64,000 bases of DNA from Gigantopelta aegis (GCF_016097555.1 NC_054712.1:57428681-57492680); one strand, 5' to 3'. Shown: positions 52,176 through 63,849, counted from the stretch's first letter. Numbers and translations: made by a program. The notes: generated by a model from the sequence alone, not told the origin.

Positions 52176-52476
52176 TTTTAGTGTTTTATTTAAGATAGAT
52201 GTCTGCTTAAAAGAAGACACTGCTTCCTTTGTTTACCTATACTCAGTTTTATTACGATGAACGTATATTTCTAAAGCCAATCAGTGTCCAACGGCTGCTA
52301 TTTCTAAGGCAGTGGTATGTGCTGTCGTGTCTGTGTGCATCTTTGCAAGTCAATGTACTATTCCGTATGGTTATGGTGTATTGCGTGACGAAATGCAAAC
52401 GACTATACGGAATGGTAGGCCTACCCTGGCCTGCGAAGATTGTATGGTATACTGATTTACCATGCTGATGGGTGTA

Positions 52477-52642
52477 TTAAAGGGACATTCCTGAGTTTGC
52501 TGCATTGTAAGATGTTTCCGACTAATAAAATATTTCTACGACTAAACTTACAAATTAAATATATTTTCTTGTTTAGAATATCAGTGTATGTATATTGTGT
52601 TTCTGGTCGTCTTAATATTTGTAAGAAGCCGAAACTGGATTT
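52477..52642. mobile_element. TTAA MITE, left half only
   Basis: TTAAAGGGACATTCCTGAGT to GCCGAAACTGGATTTTG, then replaced by a SINE-body fragment (52643-52708, AATGATCCCTTACTACCAAT). Confidence 0.7.
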
Positions 52643-52708
52643 TGTGCATATAAATGATCCCTTACTACCAATGGAAAAATGTAGCGGGTATCCCTCTGAG
52701 ACTTTGTG

Positions 52709-53098
52709 TTAAAGGGACATTCCCGAGTTTGCTGCATTGTAAGATGTTTCTGACTAATAAAATATTTATACTATTGAACTTACATATTAAATATATTTTC
52801 CGGTTTAGAATATCAGTGTCTGTATATTCAATGTGTTTCTGATCGTCTTAATATTTGTAAGAAGCCCAAACTGGATTTTGTCTTCAAATAATTTCGTACG
52901 TACGAAAAAAATATATTTTATGAAATAAAATGAAATATAACCTAGTACAAATGTTAGAACGATCAGAAACACGTTTAATATACAGCCACTATTATTTTAC
53001 GCAGAAAACTATATTTGATGTGTAATTACAATCGTTATAAGGTCTCCGTTAGTCGATAACATCTTAAAAATTGCAGCAAACTCTGGAATGTCCCTGTA
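52709..53098. mobile_element. TTAA MITE, near complete
   Basis: TTAAAGGGACATTCCCGAGT at the left and GCAAACTCTGGAATGTCCCT at the right are inverted repeats; internal CGTACGTACG palindrome. SINE-body fragments abut both sides (52643-52708 and 53099-53167). Confidence 0.75.
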
Positions 53099-53480
53099 AA
53101 AGATCCCTAGCAGCTAATGGAAATGTTTGTATGTAGTGGGTTTTCGCTGAAGGCTACGTGTCAAATGTTGTATTTGGGCAATTCCGTGGTCAAGTAAACC
53201 AATAGGTCATTTTAGACAAACTCATTCAAGTGAGACAAGTTAGGTATCATTTGAAAGGTTATTATCTCTAGTGTCAAATATTACATTAATCCTTTTTCAG
53301 TAGATTTGTTTTAGTCATTTATAATGCAACTAACGCATCAACCATACATGCAGCAATAGTTTACGAACAATTATATTAACACATTTATCAGCATATTTGT
53401 TTTATACATAAATGAGTAGAAATAAAAATCTTTAAACAGAAATAATCCGAGACATGTCCTTTGTTAATTGACATAATATA

Positions 53481-55085
53481 CACAAAGAAAAAACGTTAAG
53501 CACCCTTAGATATAATTAGTACTGAAATAGCCCCATTCGCAAAAACTGCAAATTATGTGAGGAATATGTCAAGAATGGTGTTCCATCGAAATAATAGGAG
53601 AGTACAATGACAACTGTGACGTCCCACAACAGAACGACATGCACGTGCATCATGCCACCCATGCTTTGCTCAAAATGCAGTATCAACACACTGCAATTGT
53701 TGACATTTGACATCACTGTCTTGTATTGTTGAAGTTTAATCGTTGAATATGGCAAGTGGACGTTTATCAGAGGCCCAAAGATGGCATATTATTGGTATGC
53801 ATGCAACCGGCATGACCTTCAAAAGTATAGGACGTCAACTGGGGTATCATTACACTGTAATCAGCAGACTGATACAAAAACACGGGCATACCAATGCTGT
53901 AAAGGATCTCCCACGGTCAGGGAGATCGTGCATAACGTCACAGCGCGAGAACAGGGCCCTGCGTCAGCTCGTACGTCGTCAACCCTTTGCTACATCTCCT
54001 GTTCTAAAGAGCCAATGGTTACCCAATAGACGGATGTCAGCCAGAACAGTGAGGAATCGTCTGAAATTTGCGGGATTGAAGGCCAGAAGGGTCATCAAGC
54101 GTCCCTTTATTGCTGATCATCATGAGAGACGCCGTTTAGCGTGGTGTTTGGCTCGGAGAGGTTGGAATCTGAGGTCCTGGCGAAGAGTCCATTGGTCCGA
54201 TGAAAGCCGGTTCCTGCTCCATGTCACAGATGGCCATTTGAGAGTTTGGAGGCATAACAATGCTGCCTACACACCCAGGAACATACGTTCTACGACCCCG
54301 TATATTGGAGGTTCAGTAATGGTTTGGGGTTGCCTGTCACATGATTGTAAGCTGGGTCTTGTCACCATTCAAGGCAACCTCAATGGTGATCGGTACATCC
54401 GTAACGTCCTGCAACCAGCTGTTGACACCATCCACTCGCCACCAGACCTCTGTACATTGATGACAACGCTAGGCCACATCGTTCCCGAGCAGTAACAGCT
54501 TTACTCCAAACTGAAGCTGTGACGACCCTTCCCTGGCCGGCCATGAGGCCTGATCTAAACCTGCTAGGGCATATTTGGGACATCTTGGGGCGTCGAGTAC
54601 AGGCACTGGCCCCACCTGTACAGACTCTGGCACAATTAGAGGCCGTTCTTCATCGAGAATGGCAGCAGTTGCCCATGCAGCAGATCAGACGACTTACTGG
54701 AGGGATGAGACGAAGGGTGGAAGCTGTCATCCGGGCACGTGACGGGTTTACCCGCTATTGATGATTTGTGTCATGAATGTCATCTGTGGACTTCAAATGA
54801 CATTTTTCATCACCAGTCATGATGCTGACTTGTGTTTCTGACTCTGCACCTCCATACTTATTGTGCCTCAGTTTTTGGCTAAAATACAGCATATTGGAAT
54901 TCTTCTCAGAATTATGATTAAAATTTCAAAACTGGATATACTTGTTGTGTTTTCTTACTGTCAAAGATGTATTCTTGCAAAACACATTTGTTTTTCCGAG
55001 GTTATATTATCAGGTTTTCAACGCCAAACCCCGCAAGACAAGTCATTGTGAAAAATACAGGGGGTGCTTAACTTGTTTCTTTGTG
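53481..55085 (+). mobile_element. Second Tc1-like transposon, inactivated
   Basis: TA flanks at 53479-53480 and 55086-55087. Terminal repeats CACAAAGAAAAAACGTTAAG at the left and its near-inverse CTTAACTTGTTTCTTTGTG at the right (one mismatch, one indel). 1,605 bp, with a broken plus-strand transposase. Confidence 0.9.
53749..54761 (+). pseudogene. Tc1-family transposase, frameshifted and active-site mutated
   Basis: Starts MASGRLSEAQRWHIIG with HTH regions (GMTFKSIGRQLGYHYTVISR; DLPRSGRS) and catalytic WSDESRFLLH. The frame shifts between about 54425 and 54460. The second Asp (YIDDNARPHR) lies in the next frame, which ends at 54761. The expected third catalytic residue, 34 residues on, is Gly (GGG, 54567-54569, in DLNLLGHIWD) instead of Glu. 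The copy is therefore doubly inactive. Only distantly related to the element at 11.6 kb. Confidence 0.9.
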
Positions 55086-57959
55086 TATATATGAAAGACA
55101 TATTTATATTTGAAGCAGACTTTTATCCATCATATTTACATACGTTACTTGTGTATACGTCAGGCACCAAAATATAAAACATTTTAATCTCCATGTCACG
55201 GGGATCCTATAATACCCGTAACTGAATAAAACACGATTATCCAAATATCTCTCCTAACTGTATATCTATTAGATCTCTCTGTATCGGGCAGGCTACTAGT
55301 GGCCCGGCTCTAGGAGTGATCAGAGATAAGATCTGATATATATATATATATAGTTATATAGCACGTTTAGTTCACTAGAAAACACAACAAAACACAATAC
55401 ACTTTGGAATCTGTATTAACTCTAACGCTGAGAAATGTACTTGCCGCGGTAGTTAATTAACAACAACAATATAATAACAACCCAGAGCTAATCACTTAAT
55501 TAGTTAATCACTAGGTGTCTAGTTTACACAATATTCTAATCACTTCACCGTGATACAACACACACACGTGTGATAATTGAGAAACGCTGCCAGGGGAACT
55601 TAATTAATAAAGGAATTACAACTCTATTCCTAACTGGTTAATTTTTAATTAAACCTTAAATACTCATTCAGTAACCTTGTAATACAGAATTAATACTGGT
55701 ACCTATCACAATAAAGACAATAACATACAGTTTACCTAGGTCCTCTAGGATGACCGGCTAAGCTTTATCTTACCAAATACTCGAATAAAAATATTAGAAC
55801 AGTGAAGCCTACAATTTACTTCGTCAGATTACCGGAGACACTGTCTAAAGAATATTGGTATAATACAGTATTAAAATATTTAAAGTCACATCAATCACAT
55901 CAAGGTTATACAACAGAGCAGAAAATATATTTACCAGTCCAGTCGGACAACGTTCCCCGGGAGCCTTCCAGTGTTTCTCCTCGATATCTCTAAAATCCTA
56001 TCTATTTATTCAAAAATCTCAGAGACAGCGAATATCGCCTGTGGGCACATCGCGGTACCTCACCTATCATGTGATATTTCTACAACTCCCAGAGACGGTA
56101 TATTTTCTTAGATGGCCAGACTTACTGTCGCCAGTTCGCTAGAAATACCCCGGTCGTAAACCCCACTACCGGAGGTATTACGTAACTACTGGCCACATGG
56201 CCTCCACACCTGGTCTAAGTGCATATTGGGACGCAGCTCTACCACCGTCGCGCGGGGGTATTACGTAACCAAGCTGCACACGGCCCTCCAAAACAATTAA
56301 CATCGCCACAGGCAAAAAGATAAGAGCATGTTCCGTCACACTCCAAATCTGCTAACTGGTTGTAGAATGTTACTAAGATGCAATGTTAATTTTATATGTT
56401 GGTTAAAAAATGTAAAAACAATTACTGAATATGTAATAATTGCCATGCTACTATGGTGCTGTTATAGTGTACGTCCGACACTATGTACGTCCGACACCAT
56501 AAAGAATGTTTATTTTTTTTCCAATTGTGAAGCAAAATATTGATATTTATACAATACCAGTGAGACATTAGAATACTTTGTTTTATAACTAGAGCCAATT
56601 ATGATCATCAGTATTAATTTGTTATCCATATAAATGGATTAAGAGGAATTTATCAAAGTGTGCAAAAGGCAGTTTCCCGCCAAAAGTGTTGATTATGTTT
56701 CAAAAGGTAAAAATTATACTTGCAACTAACTGTTCATCTCCATAACAAAATAACAAACCCAGTAATAGCATTTACTGCCAGGATTATACAAATTGGAACA
56801 TTTGTAAAGGATCACAACTAACGTGGTAAATGTGACGTCACATTTGAGGAAACCATTTTCACATTCAGTGGTAACACTTTACTATTTTGATATGTTCCAG
56901 TTAATTTTACAGAGATTATGATTGGAATCAATTAATATAAAGTTACTTATCACAAATAAAGGCAAAAATATTAAAATATGTTTCTTGCACCTTGTTCAGG
57001 TCCTTAGTCACCGGGGGCTGCCACAGCCAGAGTTACCTCCATCCTATATGCCTTTAGTTTTAGAATAATGAATTTTTTCTCTGTGATGCTGTCATCTCAT
57101 AGTCATACAATGTCATGTAGCTAGTGGCAATTTGTCTTGTGTCACTTGTCATTTGTACGTGTACACTAGTCACAAGGTGGCTACACTGTCCCCACCCCAC
57201 CCCACCCCACCCCATGTAGTCATGGGTGTTACCTTGAATGTTTAAATGGTGTTCATCTTTGCACTGAACTAGTAAAGTTTATGGCTAATATTTAAGGTTG
57301 CTTTCAAAAAAAAAAAAAAAAAAAAAAACTGCTTTAAAGAAAACACATGGCCAAGAGGGGGTTCATCCCCACCCCCTGTACCCCCTCCTGTGATGCACCT
57401 GGTGATTGTTTTTCATTTTCTTCAAACAGAAATAATAAATCCTAGCTCAAACTGTGTTTTCGTTTTTAATATCATCTTGTTTGTTGACTATAATGACCGT
57501 TTTCCAAAACTTGTAAAGTTGTATTTCACACGAATACGTCCGACACCCAACAAATGTACGTCTGACACCAAGCATGTTTATCTGTATTGTTTTAGTGTGT
57601 GATTAAAACACAAACGTTTTTACATCTGATATACAGATAAACATCTACCCTATAGGAATAGGACATAATATATCTAATACGCACTCACACATCACAGAAA
57701 ATTAGACATAACCATGTGAGGGTGAAAAATTGCAGTCTGTGTGCATACGTCTGACACCATGCATAGTTTCCTCTGTACACCTAAAGCGACATAAGGATGG
57801 AATAAAGTTTATTTATAACAATGGTGCCCTAGTTGGTTCTTACAATGTATAACAATAAAAAGTTGTGGAACTTTTTGCACATTTATGTAATGCTTGGCTG
57901 AAGTGTCTGAAATGTACGCCAGACACCACGGAATTTCCCATATATAAATATATAATAGC
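55086..57959. other. 2.9-kb stretch without a supported gene
   Basis: A somewhat GC-richer block at 55900-56300 contains GGTATTACGTAACTACTGGC and the related GGTATTACGTAACCAAGCTG about 90 bp apart; it could be part of an old retroelement. A CCCCACCCCA run is at 57189-57213 and an A run at 57307-57326. A motif TACGTCYGACACC recurs six times between 56469 and 57930. Confidence 0.4.
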
Positions 57960-58227
57960 GGAGCGGGACGTAGCCCAATGATATTTAAAGCGCTCGACCG
58001 ATGCGCTTTCGGTTTAGGATCGATCCCCGTCGGTGGGCCCATTGTGCTATTTCTCGTTCCCGCCTGTGCATCATGACTGGTACATCAAAAGCCGTGGTAT
58101 CATGTCTGTCGGATGGTATATATAGAACACAGGCGCGTACCTGCCTGTACGCAAGTACGCAGTGGCGTCCACATCATTTTTTCAACAATTTTTTTTTTTC
58201 TTTGTTTAAAAAGAATGATTCGGTTAG

Positions 58228-58398
58228 CCAATACCAAAATGTAATACACTAAGTAGCTTCTTTGGTTTTTATTATTAGTTTGGTCTAAGTACTCTCACAA
58301 GCCTCATATGAGAGTACTTAAACCAAACTAATAATAAAAATCAAAGAAGCTGCTTAGTAATTTAATAACTACTTAGTGTATTGGTATTTTGGTATTGG
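58228..58398. repeat. Long near-perfect hairpin
   Basis: Arms of about 70 bp: CCAATACCAAAATGTAATAC and ACTAAGTAGCTTCTTTGGTT...TTATTATTAGTTTGGTCTAA at the left, complements at the right (TTAAACCAAACTAATAATAA...CACTTAGTG-like...GGTATTTTGGTATTGG). Loop near 58300-58312; one small insertion in the right arm. Confidence 0.85.
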
Positions 58399-58469
58399 TG
58401 GAGCTATCATTTGAGTAGTGAATTCACGTGACTGTTGATTTTCAGATGAGATACTACTAGTAGTAGATT

Positions 58470-58690
58470 ACCAGGGCCCGAGGTTACAAAACTATTTTTA
58501 TGCTGAGCGTAGAATTTATTTGTGTTAAAGAGAAAATGGTCTTAAATTCGTGTTTAACAGCCAGCATATCTACATGATGATGTTACACAAGGTGCATTAC
58601 TTATGTTATTAACTTGGCTCTACGATGCTATTTATTTTTTTATGCTCAGCGGAGTTGAATAAGAAAAATGGTTTGTAACCTCGAGCCCTG
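58470..58690. mobile_element. MITE with CAGGGCYCGAGGTTACAAA ends
   Basis: CCAGGGCCCGAGGTTACAAA at the left; TTTGTAACCTCGAGCCCTGA at the right. ATGCTGAGCG/ATGCTCAGCG extends the pairing inward. About 220 bp, nested in the 58128-59310 insertion. Confidence 0.7.
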
Positions 58691-59465
58691 ATACAAAATA
58701 TACATACCAATGACCATGTCGATGTGTTATTTTGTTCTACTATATTTATGTAGGTCTAAGGACTAAAATTTCAACTCTTCTATTTACCAGTACATTAATG
58801 ATCCACTAAATAGATATACAACGTAGATCTATATGTATGTGCAGTTGCTGACAAGGCACAGGTTTTGATTGATTTAGTTGGGTTTAACGCCATTTTTTCA
58901 ACAGTATTTGAATTATATATGGCAGTCAGTTAACCTAAGTGTTCCTGGCAACCTCCAGTACTAACCAGTTATTTGCAAGTAAAGGCACAAGTAAAGGCAC
59001 AGGTAGATCTACATGTAGATGTACTCCTTTTCATACCCGGACTCAGCTAATGATATTTTAAAGTGAGATGCAACTCAGACGATGCATTGATGCTATCTAT
59101 AGTTCAGACATTTTACAAATTGCCGCATTAAAACTTGCGATTTCCAAGTTTATTTATAGGTATAAAATTAGATTTCAAAGTCGCCAGAGTGCACCATATG
59201 ACGTCTAGGTTTCAAAACATTTCTGGGGGGATGCCCCCCAGACACCCCTACAAAACTTCGGTGCTCGACTGTAAATTTGGAATCCACATCAAAAATCGCT
59301 GGGTACGCCCCTGGAAGATCCCTTGCTACAGATGGAGAATTTTAGTGGGTTTCCTCTCCAAGACTATATGACAAAATTACCAAGTATTTGACATCCAATA
59401 GTGGATAAATAATACATCAATGTCCTCTGGTGGTGTCGTTAAACTAAACAAACTTTAGATTTTGT

Positions 59466-60095
59466 TCTGTGCAGAGACTGTAGCCTACTTCATACTTCAT
59501 AGTAGCAGAGACTGTAGCCTACTTCATACTTCACGGTAGCAGTGACTGTAGCCTACTTCATACTTCATACTTCATAGTAGCAGAGACTGTAGCCTACTTC
59601 ATACTTCATAGTAGCAGAGACTGTAGCCTACTTCATACTTCATGGTAGCAGAGACTGTAGCCTACTTCATACTTCATGGTAGCAGAGACTGTAGCCTACT
59701 TCATACTTCATGGTAGCAGTGAATGTAGCCTACTTCATACTTCATGGTAGCAGTGACTGTAGCCTACTTCATACTTCATAGTAGCAGAGACTGTAGCCTA
59801 CTTCATACTTCACAGTAGCAGAGACTGTAGCCTACTTCATGGTAGCAGTGACTGTAGCCTACTTCATAGTAGCAGTGACTGTAGCCTACTTCACGGTAGC
59901 AGAGACTGTAGCCTACTTCACGGTAGCAGTGACTGTAGCCTACTTCACGGTAGCAGTGACTGTAGCCTACTTCACGGTAGCAGTGACTGTAGCCTACTTC
60001 ATAGTAGCAGTGACTGTAGCCTACTTCATAGTAGCAGTGACAACTTGAATTTTGTTCTGTGCAGACTGTAGCCTACTTCATAGTAGCAGTGACAA
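59466..60095. repeat. 27/34-bp minisatellite
   Basis: Units GTAGCAGAGACTGTAGCCTA then CTTCATACTTCATA (34 bp) in the left half, contracting to 27 bp (one CATACTT removed) in the right half. The 27-bp part is open in all three plus frames at times (TVAVTVAYF), an artefact. Confidence 0.93.
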
Positions 60096-60155
60096 CCTGA
60101 ATTTTGAATACGATAACTGTTTTGTTTTGATTCGTTGCCCCACCTCCACTCAACT

Positions 60156-60190
60156 CCAACCCCCCCCCCCCAAAAGGGAGGGGGGGGGGG
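60156..60190. repeat. G/C hairpin
   Basis: A C run, then AAAAGGGA, then a G run can pair with each other; also a potential sequencing hotspot. Confidence 0.8.
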
Positions 60191-60620
60191 TAGAAAAGAG
60201 GAAAGAAGCAGATTTCCAGACGTTCTATAAAAGTGTGAGCCTTGACAATGCATTTCTTTAAACATCTGATTCATAGGTCACTTGCGCAGAGTTCGGATCC
60301 CTTTACTGACACAGGCGCCGAACCCGGGGGAGGGGTCTAGGGAGTCTGGACTCCCCTTCTAACGACGACGTTTTCGTCATGTATTTTAAAGTACATTCAC
60401 CGCTAATAAATATACAAGGTGACTTCCATTTAAGCAGATCCTCCACCTGCAAAACATCCTGGACCCACATCTGCGACCTCAACCTAAGCAAGTACGCAGA
60501 ACAGTCGGTAGTGGGTTAAAGCTGTAACTATATTTAATTATTACGATAAATTCTGGAATACAAAACTTTTTAATGGAACAGTATGATTTAAAAGCAAGGA
60601 AACGTTTTTCAAAAAGAAAT

Positions 60621-60626
60621 TTTATT
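60621..60626 (-). terminator. Candidate poly(A) signal for the Gly-rich gene
   Basis: TTTATT on plus (AATAAA on minus), about 170 nt past the minus-strand stop at 60796. Confidence 0.35.
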
Positions 60627-60795
60627 AGATACATTAACAGAAAAAAGTAAGTAAACATTAAATAAAATCAGTTATACATTAGAAAAGAAAACAAACTGAA
60701 AATAATTAAAGTTTGCTATGACAATGTGCATTTGACGAATTTTTAATGTTGTTCAAAACCCGAATTTTAACTTTCACATGGTCGTATATCCTCTT

Positions 60796-62554
60796 TCATT
60801 TGCATATTTTACTTCCGGCACAATATGCCATCCCACCAATAGGTGCAATGCCTGTCACCATCTCACCAATGGCTCCACTGCCTTGCATCCTACCAATAGC
60901 TGCAATGCCTTTCACCACCCCACCAATGGCTCCACTGCCTTTCACCATCCCACCAATGGCTCCACTGCCTTACATCCTACCAATAGGTGCGGTGCCTTTC
61001 ACCACCCCACCAATGGCTCCACTGCCTTGCATCCTACCAATAGGTGCAATGCCTGTCACCACCCCACCAATCGTTCCACTGCCTTGCATCCTACCAATAG
61101 GTTCGGTGCCTTTCACCACCCCACCAATGGCTCCACTGCCTTGCATCCTACCAATAGGTGCAATGCCTTTCACCATCCCACCACTGGCTCCACTGCCTTG
61201 CATCCTACCAATAGGTGCAATGCCTTTTACCATCCCACCAATGGCTCCACTGCCTTGCATCCTACCAATAGGTGCAATGCCTTTTACCACCCCACCAATG
61301 GCTCCACTGTCTTGCATCCTGCTAATAGGTGCGATGCCTTTCACCACCCCACCAATGGCTCCACTGCCTTGCACCCTGCCAATAGGTGCGATGCCCTTCA
61401 CCACCCACTGATGGCTCCACTGCCTTGCATCCTACCAACAGGTGCGATGCCTTTCACCACCCCACCAATGGCTCCACTGCCTTGCATCCTACCAATAGGT
61501 GCGATGCCTTTCACCACCCCACCAATGGCTCCACTGCCTTGCATCCTACCAATAGGTGCGATGCCTATCACCACCCCACCAATGGCTCCACTGCCTTGCA
61601 TCCTACCAATAGGTGCGATGCCTTTCACCACCCCACCAATTGCTCCACTGCCTTGCATCCCACCGATCCTACCAATAGGTGCTATTCCTTCCACCACCCC
61701 TCCAATGACTCCACTGCCTTGCATACTACCAGTAGGTGAGGTGCCGTTCACCACCCCACCAATGGCTCCACTGTCTTGCATCCTACCAATAGGTGCGATG
61801 CCTTTCACCACCCCACCAATGGCTCCACTGCCTTGCATACTACCAATAGGTGCGATTCCTTTCAACACCCCACCAATGACTCCACTGCCTTGCATACTAC
61901 CAATAGGTGCGATGCCTTTCACCACCCCACCAATGGCTCCACTGCCTTGCATACTACCAATAGGTGCGATGCCTTTCACCACCCCACCAATGGCTCCACT
62001 GCCTTGCATCCTACCAATAGGTGCGATACCGTTCACCACCCCACCAATGGCTCCACTGCCTTGCATACTATCAACAGGTGCGATGCCTTTCACCATCCCA
62101 CCAATGGCTCCACTGCCTTTCACGATGCCACCAAAAGTTGCACTGCCTTCCATCCCACTAGCAGGTGCAATGCCTTCCGTCCCACCAATGGCTGCACTGC
62201 CTTTCACCATCCCACCAAAAGTTGCACTGCCTTCCATTCCGCTAGCAGGTGCAATGCTTTCCGTCCCACCAGTGGCTGCACTGCCTTTCACCATCCCACC
62301 AAAAGTTGCACTGCTTTCCATCCCACTAACAGGTGCAATGCCTTCCGTCCCACCAATGGCTGCACTGCCTTTCACCATCCCACCAAAAGTTGCACTGCCT
62401 TCCATCCCGCTAGCAGGTGCAATGCCTTCCTTCCCCCCAATGGCTGCAATGCCTTTCATTCCACCAATATATCCCCTCCCAACAATTGGTCTATAGCCGC
62501 CATGTGTTGCATGGTGGTAGCTTGGCTGAGGCATTGTAATAGATCGTCTGTAAC
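60796..62554 (-). CDS. Terminal exon of a repetitive Gly-rich protein (disrupted)
   Basis: The acceptor TACTGTTTTAG precedes 62554. The frame opens GYRRSITMPQPSYHHATHGG, YRPIVGRGYIGGMKG. Block one (62100-62450) is an 84-bp repeat encoding GTEGIAPASGMEGSATFGGM plus VKGSAAIG. Block two (60850-62080) is a 57-bp repeat encoding VKGIAPIGRMQGSGAIGGV. A non-repeat end GGMAYCAGSKICK and TGA follow, with an AATAAA 170 nt on. A one-base deletion near 61405 shifts the frame (GAISGW stop), and a CAA-to-TAA change at 60970 would stop the downstream frame. The function is unknown; Gly-rich repeats resemble secreted structural (for example shell-matrix) proteins, which is speculation. The opposite strand is also open (Pro-rich, from 60746 with a signal-peptide-like start), so strand choice rests on the acceptor, the C-terminus and the poly(A) signal. 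Confidence 0.45.
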
Positions 62555-62653
62555 CTAAAACAGTAGAAAATTACTGTTGGTAAAATCGCAGTAAGAACGA
62601 AACAAAGTAATTAACAATATTATGTTGCTACAGCTTTTCTGATAAACTATATT

Positions 62654-63042
62654 TTAAAGGGACATTGCTGACTTTGGTGCATTTTTAAAGATGCTATCGA
62701 CTAACAGAGACTTTTTAACGATTGTAATTACATATCAAACATTGTTTTGCATAAAATATTTGTGGCTGTATATTAAACATGTTTCTGATCGTTTTAATAT
62801 TTGTACTAGGTTAATTTTCATTTTATTTCCTAAAATATGTTTTTTCGTACGTACGAGATTATTTGAAGACAAAATCCAGTTTGGGCTTCTTTACAAATAT
62901 TAAGACGACCAGAAACACATTGAATATACAGACACTGATATTCTAAACAAACAAAACAATTTAATATGGAAGTTTAATCGTAGAAATATTTTATTAGTCG
63001 GAAACATTTTACAATGCAACAAACTCAGGAATGTTCCTCTAA
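62654..63042. mobile_element. TTAA MITE (AAAGGGACATT family)
   Basis: TTAAAGGGACATTGCTGACT at the left and CAACAAACTCAGGAATGTTC at the right; internal CGTACGTACGAGATTATTTG as in other copies. It lies just above the Gly-rich exon, probably in its intron. Confidence 0.75.
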
Positions 63043-63667
63043 TTTCTTTTTGAAAACTCACAATGAGATCTAGCTGTATCCAAAGTCAACGTTTAGGAAT
63101 AAAACAACTTATAACACCTACTTTAAAAAAAGAGAAAAAAGGACGAAAAATCAGAAAAGAAACCAATTTAATTTATTTATTCAAATTCAGGCTGTCCAGG
63201 AATGAAAATACAGAAAACGTAGGACAAAAGTAGAAAATAGAAGGAAAAAGTAGGACAAAAGTAGGACGTAACAACATTAAGCATGCTCATACTGGAAAAA
63301 CGAATGTGTTTAATCCTAAACGTGGTATTACTGAGCAAACACTTTAAAAATGTTTTATGTGGTGCTCAGTTTGAACCTATATAGTTTCTGTTCTATTCAA
63401 AATAACATGAATCTTATGTAATGGTCACGTTATACAGTTATTTGAAAAAATCTGAAGGCAATGAGAAAAAAAACTATATGCGGGACAGACAGACGGACAG
63501 ACAAACAGAAGGATGGAGATGAAACCTATAATCCCCTCCGGTTAGACGAGTAGGGAGAGATTAATAACTATAAACCAACGCACAGGCTCAGTATAGTAGT
63601 GCTACAACTGGTACTCGACAGAGTTGAAAGAATACACTGCTTCAGACATGGCAACAGTATCATTTGA
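63043..63667. other. Unassigned stretch
   Basis: I see no exon or known element. A purine-rich GGAAAAAGTAGGACAAAAGT short repeat is at 63218-63265. Confidence 0.4.
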
Positions 63668-63743
63668 GTGATTCTGACGCCATATAACCGTAAATAAAAT
63701 GTGTTGAGTGCGTCGTTAAATAAAACATTTCTTTCATTTCGTT
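63668..63743 (+). repeat. SINE tail fragment
   Basis: TGACGCCATATAACCGTAAA, TGTGTTGAGTGCGTCGTTAA, ATAAAACATTTC: only the 3' tail of the plus-oriented SINE. Confidence 0.8.
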
Positions 63744-63849
63744 TGAGTGACAGAAATAAAATTTCATCTCACAGTGACTATCAGGGTGTAAACTTAAAAC
63801 GTTGAAATTATACGGTGCAGCAAATTGAGAGATATGTGTTGCTGCAACC

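Larger units (their letters stand above)
58128..59310. mobile_element. 1.2-kb insertion with CAGG-CGTACC ends
   Basis: Begins CAGGCGCGTACC and ends with the inverse GGTACGCCCCTG, so the termini are short inverted repeats (CAGGSGCGTACC). It contains a long hairpin and an internal CAGGGC MITE, and no transposase. It looks like a composite non-autonomous DNA element; superfamily unclear (hAT-like ends are a guess). Confidence 0.55.
57960..59455 (+). repeat. tRNA-derived SINE split by an insertion
   Basis: Head and first half at 57960-58127 (GACGTAGCCCAATGATATTT, GGATCGATCCCCGTCGG). The second half resumes at 59311 (GAAGATCCCTTGCTACAGAT) and runs to GTGTCGTTAAACTAAACAAA at 59455. Confidence 0.8.

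Noticed and set aside
55200..56300. LTR retrotransposon remnant
   Set aside because: Could not find paired LTRs, a primer-binding site or any reverse transcriptase motif.
60778..62496. 572-codon plus-strand frame rich in His, Thr, Asn and Pro
   Set aside because: Mixture of two frames over the repeat opposite a better supported minus-strand exon; kept only as an alternative reading.
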